Below are positions 18,667 to 27,792 of a DNA stretch of 39,894 nt, piece by piece. The position numbers were made by a program, and so were the translations under genes. The stretch lies in the NCBI GenBank assembly GCA_001464235.1, contig LNFH01000323.1, forward strand, positions 1 to 39,894. Direction: 5' to 3'. The notes under the pieces are model-generated. The model was not told where the DNA came from, searched no databases, and saw nothing but the letters and a program-made list of their open reading frames with translations. How positions within the stretch are numbered: position 1 is the first letter of the stretch; the number at the start of each line of letters is the position of its first letter. Source of the stretch: Rhizobiales bacterium Ga0077556 (GTDB lineage Bacteria > Pseudomonadota > Alphaproteobacteria > Rhizobiales > Phreatobacteraceae).

Positions 18667-19539
18667 CTACCACCAGTCCCGGAAGGCGGCGATGGCATCG
18701 AGGTCGTTGGTGCCGGAGCTGTTCGGCCCGAAGGTGAGGGCGGCGAGGTTCGACGCTTCCGTCTCGATCGGCAGGCCGCGGCCGGGAATGACGAGGCGCG
18801 GCACGCCGCGTTTCGCCAGGTGGCCGGCGAACCACACGTCGTCGACGAAGCGGATGCCGGGCGCATGGTCCGAGAAGTCGTGGACGGCCGCGTCGAAGGC
18901 GCCGGGCGGCACGAGATAGCCCCAGGTGCCGAGCAGGATGTCCACCGGTTCCGGTTCGGCGAGGGCGGTGGCGAAGATGTGCGGGAAGCGCTTGGGATGG
19001 GCGCCCTGCACGATGCGCCAGCCGCGCCAGCCGATGGCGGCGCCCGGCAGGCGGCGGTGCCAGGCGAGCATCTGCTCGAGGAAATCGGCGGGATAGATGA
19101 CGTCGTCGTCGACGACGATGATCGCCGCATCGGGTTCGGTGAGCAGCGCCGGCAGCAGCTTGGTGGCCGGTCCCTCGTCGGTGGTGTCGAGCACGTCGAC
19201 CCCTGGAAAGGGCGGGTCGAGCCGCGGATAGGGCTTGCCGGAGCGCCGCGACACCTCGGGGCGGGCGAGAATGATGCGGTCCGCCGCCACCGTCTGGTCG
19301 AGGAGGCTGCGGAACACCGGGGTGAGCCTGTCCATGCGCTCCGGTACGGTCGTCAGCGTCACGACGAGCCGCTCCGGCCGTGGCGGGGAGGGGGGGCGCG
19401 CGGGGGGAGAGCCCTGCATCAATTTGCGTGCCCGGGCATGATCCTGATAGAGCCTAGCCGGCGTCATGCGCCGGAAGCGCATCAGCGCGTTGCGGATCAT
19501 CATGGCCGGAAGGCCGGGGCGGTCCGGAAAGTGGGGCAC
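18667..19539 (-). CDS. Glycosyltransferase (GT-A-like)
   Basis: 'LVVTLTTVPERMDRLTPVFRSLLDQTVAADRIIL', 'AIIVVDDDVIYPADFLEQML' (DDD metal motif), 'FVDDVWFAGHLAKRGVPRL'. Confidence 0.7.
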   Translation of the reverse strand: MPHFPDRPGLPAMMIRNALMRFRRMTPARLYQDHARARKLMQGSPPARPPSPPRPERLVVTLTTVPERMDRLTPVFRSLLDQTVAADRIILARPEVSRRSGKPYPRLDPPFPGVDVLDTTDEGPATKLLPALLTEPDAAIIVVDDDVIYPADFLEQMLAWHRRLPGAAIGWRGWRIVQGAHPKRFPHIFATALAEPEPVDILLGTWGYLVPPGAFDAAVHDFSDHAPGIRFVDDVWFAGHLAKRGVPRLVIPGRGLPIETEASNLAALTFGPNSSGTNDLDAIAAFRDWW

Positions 19540-19612
19540 ATCTCGGCCTCGGCTCCTTTCGGGGTGAGGACGGGCTCATAGCACCGCACGCGGCAAACGG
19601 GGAGCCGGGTTG

Positions 19613-20311
19613 ATGTCGGAAAGCTGGGTCTCGCGGCTTCTCGCGAGCCTTGAACGGGGCGCCTCCCTGCAGGACGTCGCCCGCAGTGCGTCCTTCGCCG
19701 GAACGCTGGCGAAGGTGGCCTCCGTGCTGGCGCGCACCGGCGTCACGCCCAACACGCTGACGCTGCTGTCGCTGTTGCCGGCGCTGGTCTCCGGCGTGCT
19801 CGCCGCTTACGGCGCCTTCGGCTGGGCGACGCTCCTGCTTCTGCTCTCCGGCGTCTTCGACATGCTGGACGGGCCGCTCGCCCGTTCCACAGGCACGGTG
19901 AGCCGCTATGGCGCGCTGCTCGATTCCACCGTTGACCGCCTCACCGACGCCGCCCCGCTGCTCGGTCTCACCGTCTTCTACACCACGTCCGGTTGGATGG
20001 CGGTGGTCCCCGCCTTCACCCTGCTCGCCGCCTACACCGTCTCCTACGTGCGGGCGCGCTGCGAGGGCCTCAAGGTGCAGCTGCCGCCGCTGTGGATGCG
20101 CCGCGGCGACCGCATGGTGCTGATCGCGGTCGCCCTGCTCCTCGGCGTCGTCTCGCCGGCCATCACGCTCGGCGGCATCGGCCTCGTCGGCGTCCTCAGC
20201 CTCCTCGCCGCCGCCGACGCTCTGCGCGTCGCGCGCAACGTCATCGACGCCCGGGTGCCGGAGGTGCGCGCCGTGGCGGATGCACCGGCCGGCCGCGACA
20301 ACGCCGCCTGA
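19613..20311 (+). CDS. CDP-alcohol phosphatidyltransferase, candidate phosphatidylinositol(-phosphate) synthase
   Basis: Intact CAP motif DG-PL-AR-STGTVSRY-G-ALL-D-STV-D; followed by 'YVRARCEGLKVQLPPLWMRRGDRMVL'. Confidence 0.85.
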   Translation: MSESWVSRLLASLERGASLQDVARSASFAGTLAKVASVLARTGVTPNTLTLLSLLPALVSGVLAAYGAFGWATLLLLLSGVFDMLDGPLARSTGTVSRYGALLDSTVDRLTDAAPLLGLTVFYTTSGWMAVVPAFTLLAAYTVSYVRARCEGLKVQLPPLWMRRGDRMVLIAVALLLGVVSPAITLGGIGLVGVLSLLAAADALRVARNVIDARVPEVRAVADAPAGRDNAA

Positions 20312-20319
20312 GACCTCCC

Positions 20320-21246
20320 ATGATCGACACCGCCCGGACGCGCCTGACGGACCTGTGGGGCCGCTGGTGGCTGGCGCCGCTGGCGCCGACCCTCTACGCC
20401 CTCGCCATGATCCCCGCCGGGCAGTTGCGGCCCGAGCACATCCTCATCGCCGGCCTCGTCCTCGGCCTCGGCCTCTTCAACCGCACGACCCAGCGCATCA
20501 CCGCCGCGCTCTATCCCGGCGTCCTCGTCGCCATCGCCTCGGATGCCATGCGCTTCGTCGTGCCGATCTTCGTCACCCCGGAGCGCGTCCATGCCTGCGA
20601 CCTCCGCGCCCTCGAGCTGAAGCTCTTCGCGGTGGCGCCGGACGTGACGCCCGGCGACTGGCTGCAGCAGCACACCGCGCCCTTCTGGGACGTCTTCTTC
20701 GCCGTCCCCTACGCCGCCTTCCTCTATGTCGTGCCGGTCTATGCGCTCTACCTCTTCGTCCGCGACCGGGAGCGCATGGCGCTCTATCTCTGGGCCTTCG
20801 CCATCGCCCACGCCATCGGCTTCGCCATGTGGCTGATCGTGCCGGCGGCGCCGCCCTGGTACGTGCGGATGAACGGCTGTCTCGTCGACGTGAAGGCCGC
20901 CGCCAACGCCGCCGGCCTCCTGCGTGTCGACGACCTCTTCGGCATGACCTATTTCCGGCAGTTCTACGCCCGCGCCGCCAATGCCTTCGGCGCCATGCCC
21001 TCCATGCACGTCGCCTTCCCGCTGATCGGCCTCTTCGCCGCCATCGGCCGCGCCACCTGGCGCACCTGGCCGCTGCACCTCTTCTACGCGACGGCCATGT
21101 TCATCGGCAGCGTCTATCTCGACCACCACTGGATCCTCGACGGGATCGCCGGCGCCTTCGTGGCCCTGGCCGCCGTCTGGATCGCCGCGCGTCTCCTCGG
21201 CCTGCCCTGGCCCTGGCCGCCGCGGGCGGACAAGGCGGCCCCCTGA
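20320..21246 (+). CDS. PAP2-family membrane protein, Aur1-like candidate inositol phosphorylceramide synthase
   Basis: Polytopic; 'FGAMPSMHVAFPLIGL' and 'YLDHHWILDGIAGAFV' match the PSxH and HHxxxD motifs of PAP2/Aur1 proteins; 8 nt after the CDP-alcohol transferase stop. Confidence 0.75.
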   Translation: MIDTARTRLTDLWGRWWLAPLAPTLYALAMIPAGQLRPEHILIAGLVLGLGLFNRTTQRITAALYPGVLVAIASDAMRFVVPIFVTPERVHACDLRALELKLFAVAPDVTPGDWLQQHTAPFWDVFFAVPYAAFLYVVPVYALYLFVRDRERMALYLWAFAIAHAIGFAMWLIVPAAPPWYVRMNGCLVDVKAAANAAGLLRVDDLFGMTYFRQFYARAANAFGAMPSMHVAFPLIGLFAAIGRATWRTWPLHLFYATAMFIGSVYLDHHWILDGIAGAFVALAAVWIAARLLGLPWPWPPRADKAAP

Positions 21247-21253
21247 AACGCGA

Positions 21254-21277
21254 ACGGCCCGGGTCGCCCCGGGCCGT
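21254..21277. terminator. Perfect 10-bp stem hairpin between convergent genes
   Basis: ACGGCCCGGG-TCGC-CCCGGGCCGT; no clear T tract, so terminator role is probable only. Confidence 0.5.
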
Positions 21278-21300
21278 CGTCACCGCGCGATGGTGGCGGC

Positions 21301-23520
21301 TTACTCGAGGCAGTCCAGCGGCACCACCGACTGGTCCGAGTTCTGCAGGATGTCGCTGGTGGGCAGCGTGGCGCTCGATTCGCCCTCGGCCGGCGTCACG
21401 TTGTTGGCGGCGAGGAAGGTGCGCACGAGATCGAGCTTGATGCCGAAGTTGATGTTCTGCGCGGTGCGCTCGCCGGAGATCTTGTCGATCTGCGAGACCA
21501 CCACGCCGACCACCAGGCCCGCGGCGTCGAGCACCGGCCCGCCGGAATTGCCGGGCTGGGTCGGCGCCGTGTACTGGAACCGGCTCTGGTCGCCGAGCGC
21601 TCCGCGCAGGCCCGAGACGATGCCCTCGGTGACGTTGACGCCGCCGAGCTGCGAGCGGGCGGGATAGCCCACCAGCACGACCTTCTCGCCGCCCCGGACG
21701 TTGACGCCGCCGCCGTTGCGCAGCCGCAGCGGGGCCGAGGTGGCATTCTCCTGCACCAGCACGGCGAGGTCGGCGCCCTCGTCGGCGCCGATCAGGCGCA
21801 GCGGCACGCGCTGGCCGCCCGGCCGGGCGATGGCCACCGTGGCGCAGCCGTCGATGACGTGGTGGTTGGTCAGGATGTGGCCGGTCTCGTTGATGTAGAA
21901 GCCGGTGCCGGTGGAAGCGACCTGGCCGGGACGGCCGGCGCGGCCGATCGCCATCTCGGGCGTCGCGCAGAGGTCCTGGTCCCGCTTCTCCATGGACTGG
22001 CCGCCCTCGTAGACCACCTTCAGGTCCCAGCGGCAGCCGCCCTCGGTCGGCAGGCGGAGCTCGAGGCGGAAGCGGCGCGGCATCAGTTCCGAGCCGAGAC
22101 GGTCGTCGCCCCAGTGGGTGTCGGTCACCGGCGTCAGGTAGACCTCGCGCACGTCGCCGCGGCCGTTGTTGGTGAAGACGACGCGCCGGCCGTTCTCCGG
22201 CCCGCCGCCGTCGACGCGGAAGGCGTTGGCGCCGCCGAAGGCGATCTCCTGGCGCTGGCAGAGGTTCTGCCGCATGCGCCGCTCCTCGCGTCCGCCCTGG
22301 TAGACGATGCGCAGGTCGTAGTTGCACTGGTCGTCACGCTCGACGCGGGCGGTGAAACGGGCGCCCGGCGGAATGCGGACCTCCGGGTTCAGCATGTCGT
22401 CGCCCCAGGACGAGACCTTGGACGAGGAGATGAACAGCGATTCGATCGGCCGGTCGCCCTCGTTGATGACGACGATCTGCGAGATGGAGGGCTGGGCGGC
22501 GCGGGTCGTCGGCCGCTGCTTGCGGTCGCCGCGGCCGGTGGCCAGGGCGGGACCGGAGACGACGAATTCGGATGATTCGCACAGGTTGACCGCGTTGCGG
22601 ACCTCCTCGCGGTCGTTGTCGAACCGCACCTTCACGTCGTACTCGCAGCCGCGCCGCGGCATGGTGACCTGGAAGGTGCCGCGCGCGGCGATGGTCTCGC
22701 TGCCGAGGCGGTCCTCGCCCCAGGCGCTGGTGCCGCGCGGGCGCACGTAGAGATACTGGATCGGGATCGCGCCGCGGTTCTGCACCACGAAGGCCAGCGG
22801 CTCGCCGGCCGGCTGTTCCGGCCGCTCCTGGCCGCCCTCGCGGCGGGCCTGCGGCTGGCCCTCCGCCTCCGTCCCGAAGACCACCTCGCGGCTGGTGCAG
22901 AGGTTGCGGCCCGACAGGGTGCGGTCGCCCGCGCCGTCGAAGGTCGCCACCACGTCATAGGTGCAGCCGGCGCCGCGCCGGAAGCGGCCGGTGAAGCTCT
23001 GGCCGTTCTCGAGCACCGTCGCGCCGAGCACGTCCTCGCTCTCGTTGCCGCCGGGCGCCACCAGCTTGAGCACCTGCAGGGTCGATCCCGAGCGGTTGCG
23101 CACGACATAGAGCGCCACCGGGCCCTGGCGCTGCAGGTCGGTGTTGGACGTCTGGGTGCGGCCGTTCAGCGCCACCTCGGGGCGGGCGCACAGGTCGAGG
23201 CCGAACCGCGTCTCCTCGCGGCCGTTCTCGTAGATCGCCCTGAGGTCGTGGCGGCACTGGTCGCCCTCGATGGTGAAGGTGTGGGAGCGGTTGCGCGCCA
23301 CCGTGTCGTTGCCGAGCCGGTCCTCGCCCCAGGACGTTTCGCCCACCGGCGTCACGAACAGATACTGGAGGGTGGCGCTGGCGCGGTTCTGGATCGTCAC
23401 CTCCGTCGAGGCCGGGGCCTGCTGGCGCCGACGCTGGGCCTCGGCATCGGGAGCCTGCAGCAGCATCAGGCAGGCGGCGGCGAGCGCGAGCGGCGCTGGG
23501 TGGCGGGTGAGCAGCGACAT
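21301..23520 (-). CDS. Trypsin-like (S1/HtrA-type) serine protease with five N-terminal ~80-100-aa repeats, secreted
   Basis: 'GHILTNHHVIDGC', 'GADLAVLV', 'PTQPGNSGGPVLDAAG' triad motifs; five repeats with SWGeDrLg...C.yDl...LC pattern; N-terminal signal peptide. Confidence 0.88.
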   Translation of the reverse strand: MSLLTRHPAPLALAAACLMLLQAPDAEAQRRRQQAPASTEVTIQNRASATLQYLFVTPVGETSWGEDRLGNDTVARNRSHTFTIEGDQCRHDLRAIYENGREETRFGLDLCARPEVALNGRTQTSNTDLQRQGPVALYVVRNRSGSTLQVLKLVAPGGNESEDVLGATVLENGQSFTGRFRRGAGCTYDVVATFDGAGDRTLSGRNLCTSREVVFGTEAEGQPQARREGGQERPEQPAGEPLAFVVQNRGAIPIQYLYVRPRGTSAWGEDRLGSETIAARGTFQVTMPRRGCEYDVKVRFDNDREEVRNAVNLCESSEFVVSGPALATGRGDRKQRPTTRAAQPSISQIVVINEGDRPIESLFISSSKVSSWGDDMLNPEVRIPPGARFTARVERDDQCNYDLRIVYQGGREERRMRQNLCQRQEIAFGGANAFRVDGGGPENGRRVVFTNNGRGDVREVYLTPVTDTHWGDDRLGSELMPRRFRLELRLPTEGGCRWDLKVVYEGGQSMEKRDQDLCATPEMAIGRAGRPGQVASTGTGFYINETGHILTNHHVIDGCATVAIARPGGQRVPLRLIGADEGADLAVLVQENATSAPLRLRNGGGVNVRGGEKVVLVGYPARSQLGGVNVTEGIVSGLRGALGDQSRFQYTAPTQPGNSGGPVLDAAGLVVGVVVSQIDKISGERTAQNINFGIKLDLVRTFLAANNVTPAEGESSATLPTSDILQNSDQSVVPLDCLE

Positions 23521-23679
23521 CGACGGCTTTCCTCAGGTCTCGCAGCCCGCGGAGGCAGGCGATGGTCAGCCTATAGCCGGGGGCGGTTTCCGCAAGTTTT
23601 CGCGCGGACGTGGCTTTGTCGTGGCAGCCCGCCCGCGCCGCAATACCGCTGAAACGTTGCAGCCCCCGGCAGCGCCGCC

Positions 23680-24921
23680 TCAGCCCATGAGGTGACGGGC
23701 CACCGCCATCCAGGCGGGCAGCGAGATAGGGTCGTTGGCGACGTTGCCGGCCGCCGGATGGGAGGCGTAGCGGGCGATCACCATCTCCGCGGTGGGGTCG
23801 ATGTAGAGCGCCTGACCGTAGACGCCGCGGGCCATGTAGGCGCCGTGGGCGTTGTGGCTCACCCACCACTGGTTCCGGTACGACCAGCCGGGCAGGGTGG
23901 CATAGCCCGCCGGCGCGAACTTCGCGGGATCGCCGCCGCGGGCGATGTCGTCGGCGACGCTCGCCGGGAAGATCTGCCGGCCGTTGAAGGTGCCGCGGTT
24001 GCGCATCACCTCGCCGAAGCGGGCGAGATCGCGGGTCGTGGTGTTGAGCCCGCCGCCGCCGCTTTCGATGCCGAGACGGTCGACGTGGTAATAGGCATCC
24101 TCCTCCGCGCCCATCGGCTGCCAGATGCGGGTCGACAGGAGTTCGCTCAGCGACAGGCCGCTGGCCCGGCGCAGGATCCAGGCGAGGACGTCGGTGTTGA
24201 CGGTCTTGTAGGCGAAGACCCGGCCGTGCTCGCCCTGCTTGCCGACGGTCGTGAGGTAGTCCAGCAGCGACAATTGCGGAACGCCCGGCAGCGGCGGGGC
24301 CATGCCGTTGGCCCGCCGGAGCGCCCAGACGTCGGACTTCGGATCCGTGTAGATTTCCGAATAGGCGAGGCCGGTGGTCATATCCATGACCTCCGCGACG
24401 CTCGCATCGCCGAAGGCGCTGGCGGCGAGTTCGGGGACGTAGTGCGTCACCGGCGCCGCCGGATCGACGAGGCCGTCGGCGACGAGCATGCCGGCGAGCG
24501 TGCCGGTGAAGGACTTGGTCACCGACATGCCGATATGCGGCTGGTGGGGTTTCAGCGCCCCGAAATAGCGCTCGTAGACGAGCTTGCCCCGGTGCAGCAC
24601 CACGATCCCGTCAGCATAGGTCTGGGCGAGGGCCTCGGCGAAGCTGATCGTCTGGCCGCCCATGGTCGTCACCGCCACGGCGTCGAGGTCCACCTCGTCC
24701 CGCGGCAGGGCGGAGGCGGGGCCCTGCCCGCGCCACACGTTCACCGTCGGCACGATCTGCCGAACGTTGCTCCACGACCAGCGCAACTGGGGGAAGGACC
24801 GGAACGAGCCGTCGGCATAGGTGACGGCCTTGTCGGCCGGCGGCGGAAAGCCGGTCATCCATCCCAGCGCCACGGGATCGCTCGCGGCGGCGTCGGGAAT
24901 GTCGGTCTTCGCGTCGGTCAT
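23680..24921 (-). CDS. Serine hydrolase, class C beta-lactamase / 6-aminohexanoate-dimer hydrolase-like
   Basis: 'GMSVTKSFTGTLAGML' (SxxK), 'YKTVNTDVLAWIL' (YxN), 'MTTGLAYSE'. Confidence 0.85.
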   Translation of the reverse strand: MTDAKTDIPDAAASDPVALGWMTGFPPPADKAVTYADGSFRSFPQLRWSWSNVRQIVPTVNVWRGQGPASALPRDEVDLDAVAVTTMGGQTISFAEALAQTYADGIVVLHRGKLVYERYFGALKPHQPHIGMSVTKSFTGTLAGMLVADGLVDPAAPVTHYVPELAASAFGDASVAEVMDMTTGLAYSEIYTDPKSDVWALRRANGMAPPLPGVPQLSLLDYLTTVGKQGEHGRVFAYKTVNTDVLAWILRRASGLSLSELLSTRIWQPMGAEEDAYYHVDRLGIESGGGGLNTTTRDLARFGEVMRNRGTFNGRQIFPASVADDIARGGDPAKFAPAGYATLPGWSYRNQWWVSHNAHGAYMARGVYGQALYIDPTAEMVIARYASHPAAGNVANDPISLPAWMAVARHLMG

Positions 24922-25143
24922 GGACGGGCTCCTGCACGAAGGCGGCCGCACCGCGGCACGCCGGGTCTGAACGGTGGACGAGGCCACGATTCGTACCGCA
25001 TAGCGATACATTCGTGCCAAAACAGGTTGAAGCCGAAGAAGATTGCTGCTCTTTTTGCGGCCGCGGGCGAAATGAAACTCACCGACCATAACGGCGGCGG
25101 GCAACAAATCCACCCCGCGCAATGGTGAGGTGCCCGGCACCAG

Positions 25144-25177
25144 CGTGGCTTGCCGATGCAAAAACAGGCATGCCACG
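25144..25177. promoter_or_regulatory. Inverted repeat upstream of amidohydrolase operon (candidate operator)
   Basis: CGTGGCTTGCC-N12-GGCATGCCACG, 10/11 matching arms, 30 bp before ATG at 25208. Confidence 0.35.
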
Positions 25178-25207
25178 ATGCTGGGCAGTTTTTAGTCGGG
25201 GGTTTTG

Positions 25208-26845
25208 ATGCCGATCCTGCCCAGGGCGGATGTCGTATTGCGTGGTGGCCGTGTTTTCGTGGCCTATGGCGAGCCGGTGGCGGAGGCGATCGCCCTCTGG
25301 TCCGGCAAGGTCCTGGCGGTCGGTTCCTCCGCTGACATGGAGCCGCTGATCGGCCCCGGGACGAAGATCGTCGAACTGCGCGGCCGCCTCGCGACGCCGG
25401 GCCTGTTCGAGGCCCACGCCCACCTCCTGCCCATGGGCATCTCCATGGCCGAGATCGATGCCCGGCCGCAGAATGCGGACACGCTCGACGCCCTCCTCGG
25501 CCTCATCCGCGACGCCGCCGCGAAGAAGAAGCCCGGCGAGTGGATCCTCGCCCGCGGCTATGACGATTCGAAGCTCGACATCCGCCGCCATCCGCACCGC
25601 ACCGAGCTCGACCTCGCCGCGCCCGACAACCCGGTCTACCTCGTGCGGACCTGCGGCCATCTCGCGGTCGCCAATTCCATGGCGCTGAAGATCGCCGGCG
25701 TGACGACGAAGTCGCCGGTGCCGGCGGGCGGCGCGATCGAGCAGGTCAACGGCGACCTCACCGGCCTGATGGCCGAGAACGGCCGCCAGGCCGTTCAGGC
25801 CGTCCTGCCCGCCTACACCGACGAGGACCATGTCGCCGCCATCGAGCGCGGCGCGCAGTACATGAACACCTTCGGCATCACCTCGACCATGGATGCCGCC
25901 GTCGGCATGCGCTCCGGCTACCGGGAGATCATCTCCTACCGCAATGCCGTCCGCACCGGCCGCCAGCCGATCCGGGTCACCCAGTGCCTTCTCGACATTC
26001 CCGGCGGCATTCTCGGCCGCTGCTGGGAGGAGGGCCTCGTCACCGGCTCCGGCGACGACATGCTCCGCATCGGCCCGGTCAAGATCTTCACCGACGGCTC
26101 GGCCGGCGGAAAGACCGCAGCCATGACCACGCCCTATGCCGGCGAGGAGGAGACCCACGGCATCTACTGCCTCACCGACAAGGAGATGGAAGAGGCGACG
26201 ATGGAGGTCCACGCCAAGGGCTACCAGCTCGCCGTCCACGCCATCGGCGACGGCGCCATCGAGCAGACGCTCGTCGCCATGGAGAAGGCGCTGGCGAAAT
26301 ATCCGGACGCCGACCGCCGCCATCGCATCGAGCACTGCGGCTTCAACACCATGAACCAGATGAAGCGCATGCGCGCCGCCGGCATCGAGCCGGTGCCGCA
26401 GCCGGTCTTCATCTACGATTTCGGCGAGCTCTATCAGCAGGTCATGCCGGACGACCGCCCGGCCACCAGCTATCCGATGAAGACCTGGATCGACATGGGC
26501 TTCCGCCCGGCCGCCTCCACCGATGCGCCGGTCTGCGACGCCAACGTCTGGCCGAACTTCTTCACCATGGTCACCCGCAAGACCCACAAGGGCACGGTCA
26601 TCGGCGCCGGAGACGCGATCTCCATCGAGCGCGCCATCCAGGCCTATACCGAGTTCGGCGCCTACGTGAACAAGTGCGAGGACCATCGCGGCACGCTGAG
26701 GCCGGGCATGGTCGCAGATGTCGCAGTCTTCTCGCGCGACTTGCTCACCGCCTCGCCAGAGGCGATCCTCTCGGACACGCGCTGCGATCTCACCATCCTC
26801 GGCGGCGCCTGCGTCCATGACGCGACCGGCGAGTGGAAGGGCTGA
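25208..26845 (+). CDS. Amidohydrolase family protein (YtcJ-like)
   Basis: 'LATPGLFEAHAHLLPMG', 'GEWILARGYDDSKL', 'LAVHAIGDGAIEQTL', 'ASTDAPVCDANVWPNFFTMVTRKT'. Confidence 0.88.
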   Translation: MPILPRADVVLRGGRVFVAYGEPVAEAIALWSGKVLAVGSSADMEPLIGPGTKIVELRGRLATPGLFEAHAHLLPMGISMAEIDARPQNADTLDALLGLIRDAAAKKKPGEWILARGYDDSKLDIRRHPHRTELDLAAPDNPVYLVRTCGHLAVANSMALKIAGVTTKSPVPAGGAIEQVNGDLTGLMAENGRQAVQAVLPAYTDEDHVAAIERGAQYMNTFGITSTMDAAVGMRSGYREIISYRNAVRTGRQPIRVTQCLLDIPGGILGRCWEEGLVTGSGDDMLRIGPVKIFTDGSAGGKTAAMTTPYAGEEETHGIYCLTDKEMEEATMEVHAKGYQLAVHAIGDGAIEQTLVAMEKALAKYPDADRRHRIEHCGFNTMNQMKRMRAAGIEPVPQPVFIYDFGELYQQVMPDDRPATSYPMKTWIDMGFRPAASTDAPVCDANVWPNFFTMVTRKTHKGTVIGAGDAISIERAIQAYTEFGAYVNKCEDHRGTLRPGMVADVAVFSRDLLTASPEAILSDTRCDLTILGGACVHDATGEWKG

Positions 26846-26850
26846 CGGGC

Positions 26851-27792
26851 ATGGGAGTGCACCTCTTACACCGTGCCGTGCTGTCGATCCCGGTGCTCTT
26901 CGGCGTGCTGCTGCTCGGCTTCATGCTGCTGCAGCTCGTGCCCGGCGACGTCGCCCAGGTCATCGCCGGTCCGCAGGCCACCCCCGAGGTCGTCGAGCAG
27001 ATCCGCCGGGATCTCGGCCTCGACCGCTCCCGCGTCATCCAGTTCTTCATCTACATCACCCGCGTGATGCAGGGCGATCTCGGCTACTCGATGATCAACA
27101 ACACGCCCGTCATCAGCGAGCTCGGCGAGGCCATCGGCCCGACCTTCGAGCTGATGATCGGCTCGCTGCTCTTCTCCGTGCCGATCGGCATCGCGCTGGG
27201 CACCGTCGCCGCCGTCAACCGCGGTCGCGCCCTCGACCGCATCATCATCGCCATCTCGGTCTTCGGCGTCTCCATGCCGGTGTTCTTCATCGGCCTGATG
27301 CTGATCATGTATGTCGGCTACCACTGGGAACTCTTGCCCTTCCTCGGCCGCGCCGGCCCGCTCTGGACGCTCGACGGCCTCGCCCATGCGGCGCTCCCCT
27401 CGCTGACCCTCGGCCTCATCTTCATCGGTCCGGTGGCGCGCATGACGCGCACCGCCGCCCTCGAGGTGATGAACGCCGACTATGTCCGCACCGCCCGCGC
27501 CAAGGGCCTCGCCGAGCGCACGGTCATCATCCGCCACGTGCTGCGCAACGCGCTCATCCCCGTCGTCACCCTGATCGGCCTGCAGGCCGGCTACCTGCTC
27601 GGCGGCGCCGTCGTCACCGAGACCATCTTCTCCTGGCCCGGCGTCGGCCGGCTCGCCGTCGGCGCCATCCTGGCGCGCGACTTGCCTCTCGCCCAGGGCT
27701 CCATCCTGATCCTCGCGGTCTCCTTCATCGTGATCAATCTCCTCGTCGACGTTCTCTACGGCATCCTGGACCCCCGGGTGGGCAAGCGATGA
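26851..27792 (+). CDS. ABC transporter permease, dipeptide/oligopeptide DppB-like
   Basis: 'LGFMLLQLVPGDVAQVIAGPQATPEVVEQIRRDLGLD', EAA-loop 'YVRTARAKGLAERTVIIRHVLRNALIPVVT'. Confidence 0.93.
   Translation: MGVHLLHRAVLSIPVLFGVLLLGFMLLQLVPGDVAQVIAGPQATPEVVEQIRRDLGLDRSRVIQFFIYITRVMQGDLGYSMINNTPVISELGEAIGPTFELMIGSLLFSVPIGIALGTVAAVNRGRALDRIIIAISVFGVSMPVFFIGLMLIMYVGYHWELLPFLGRAGPLWTLDGLAHAALPSLTLGLIFIGPVARMTRTAALEVMNADYVRTARAKGLAERTVIIRHVLRNALIPVVTLIGLQAGYLLGGAVVTETIFSWPGVGRLAVGAILARDLPLAQGSILILAVSFIVINLLVDVLYGILDPRVGKR

Noticed and set aside
25144-25162. Possible sigma-54 promoter (TGGCTTGCCGATGCA) before the amidohydrolase
   Set aside because: GG and GC elements are spaced 9 nt apart, not the expected 10; better explained as one arm of an inverted repeat.
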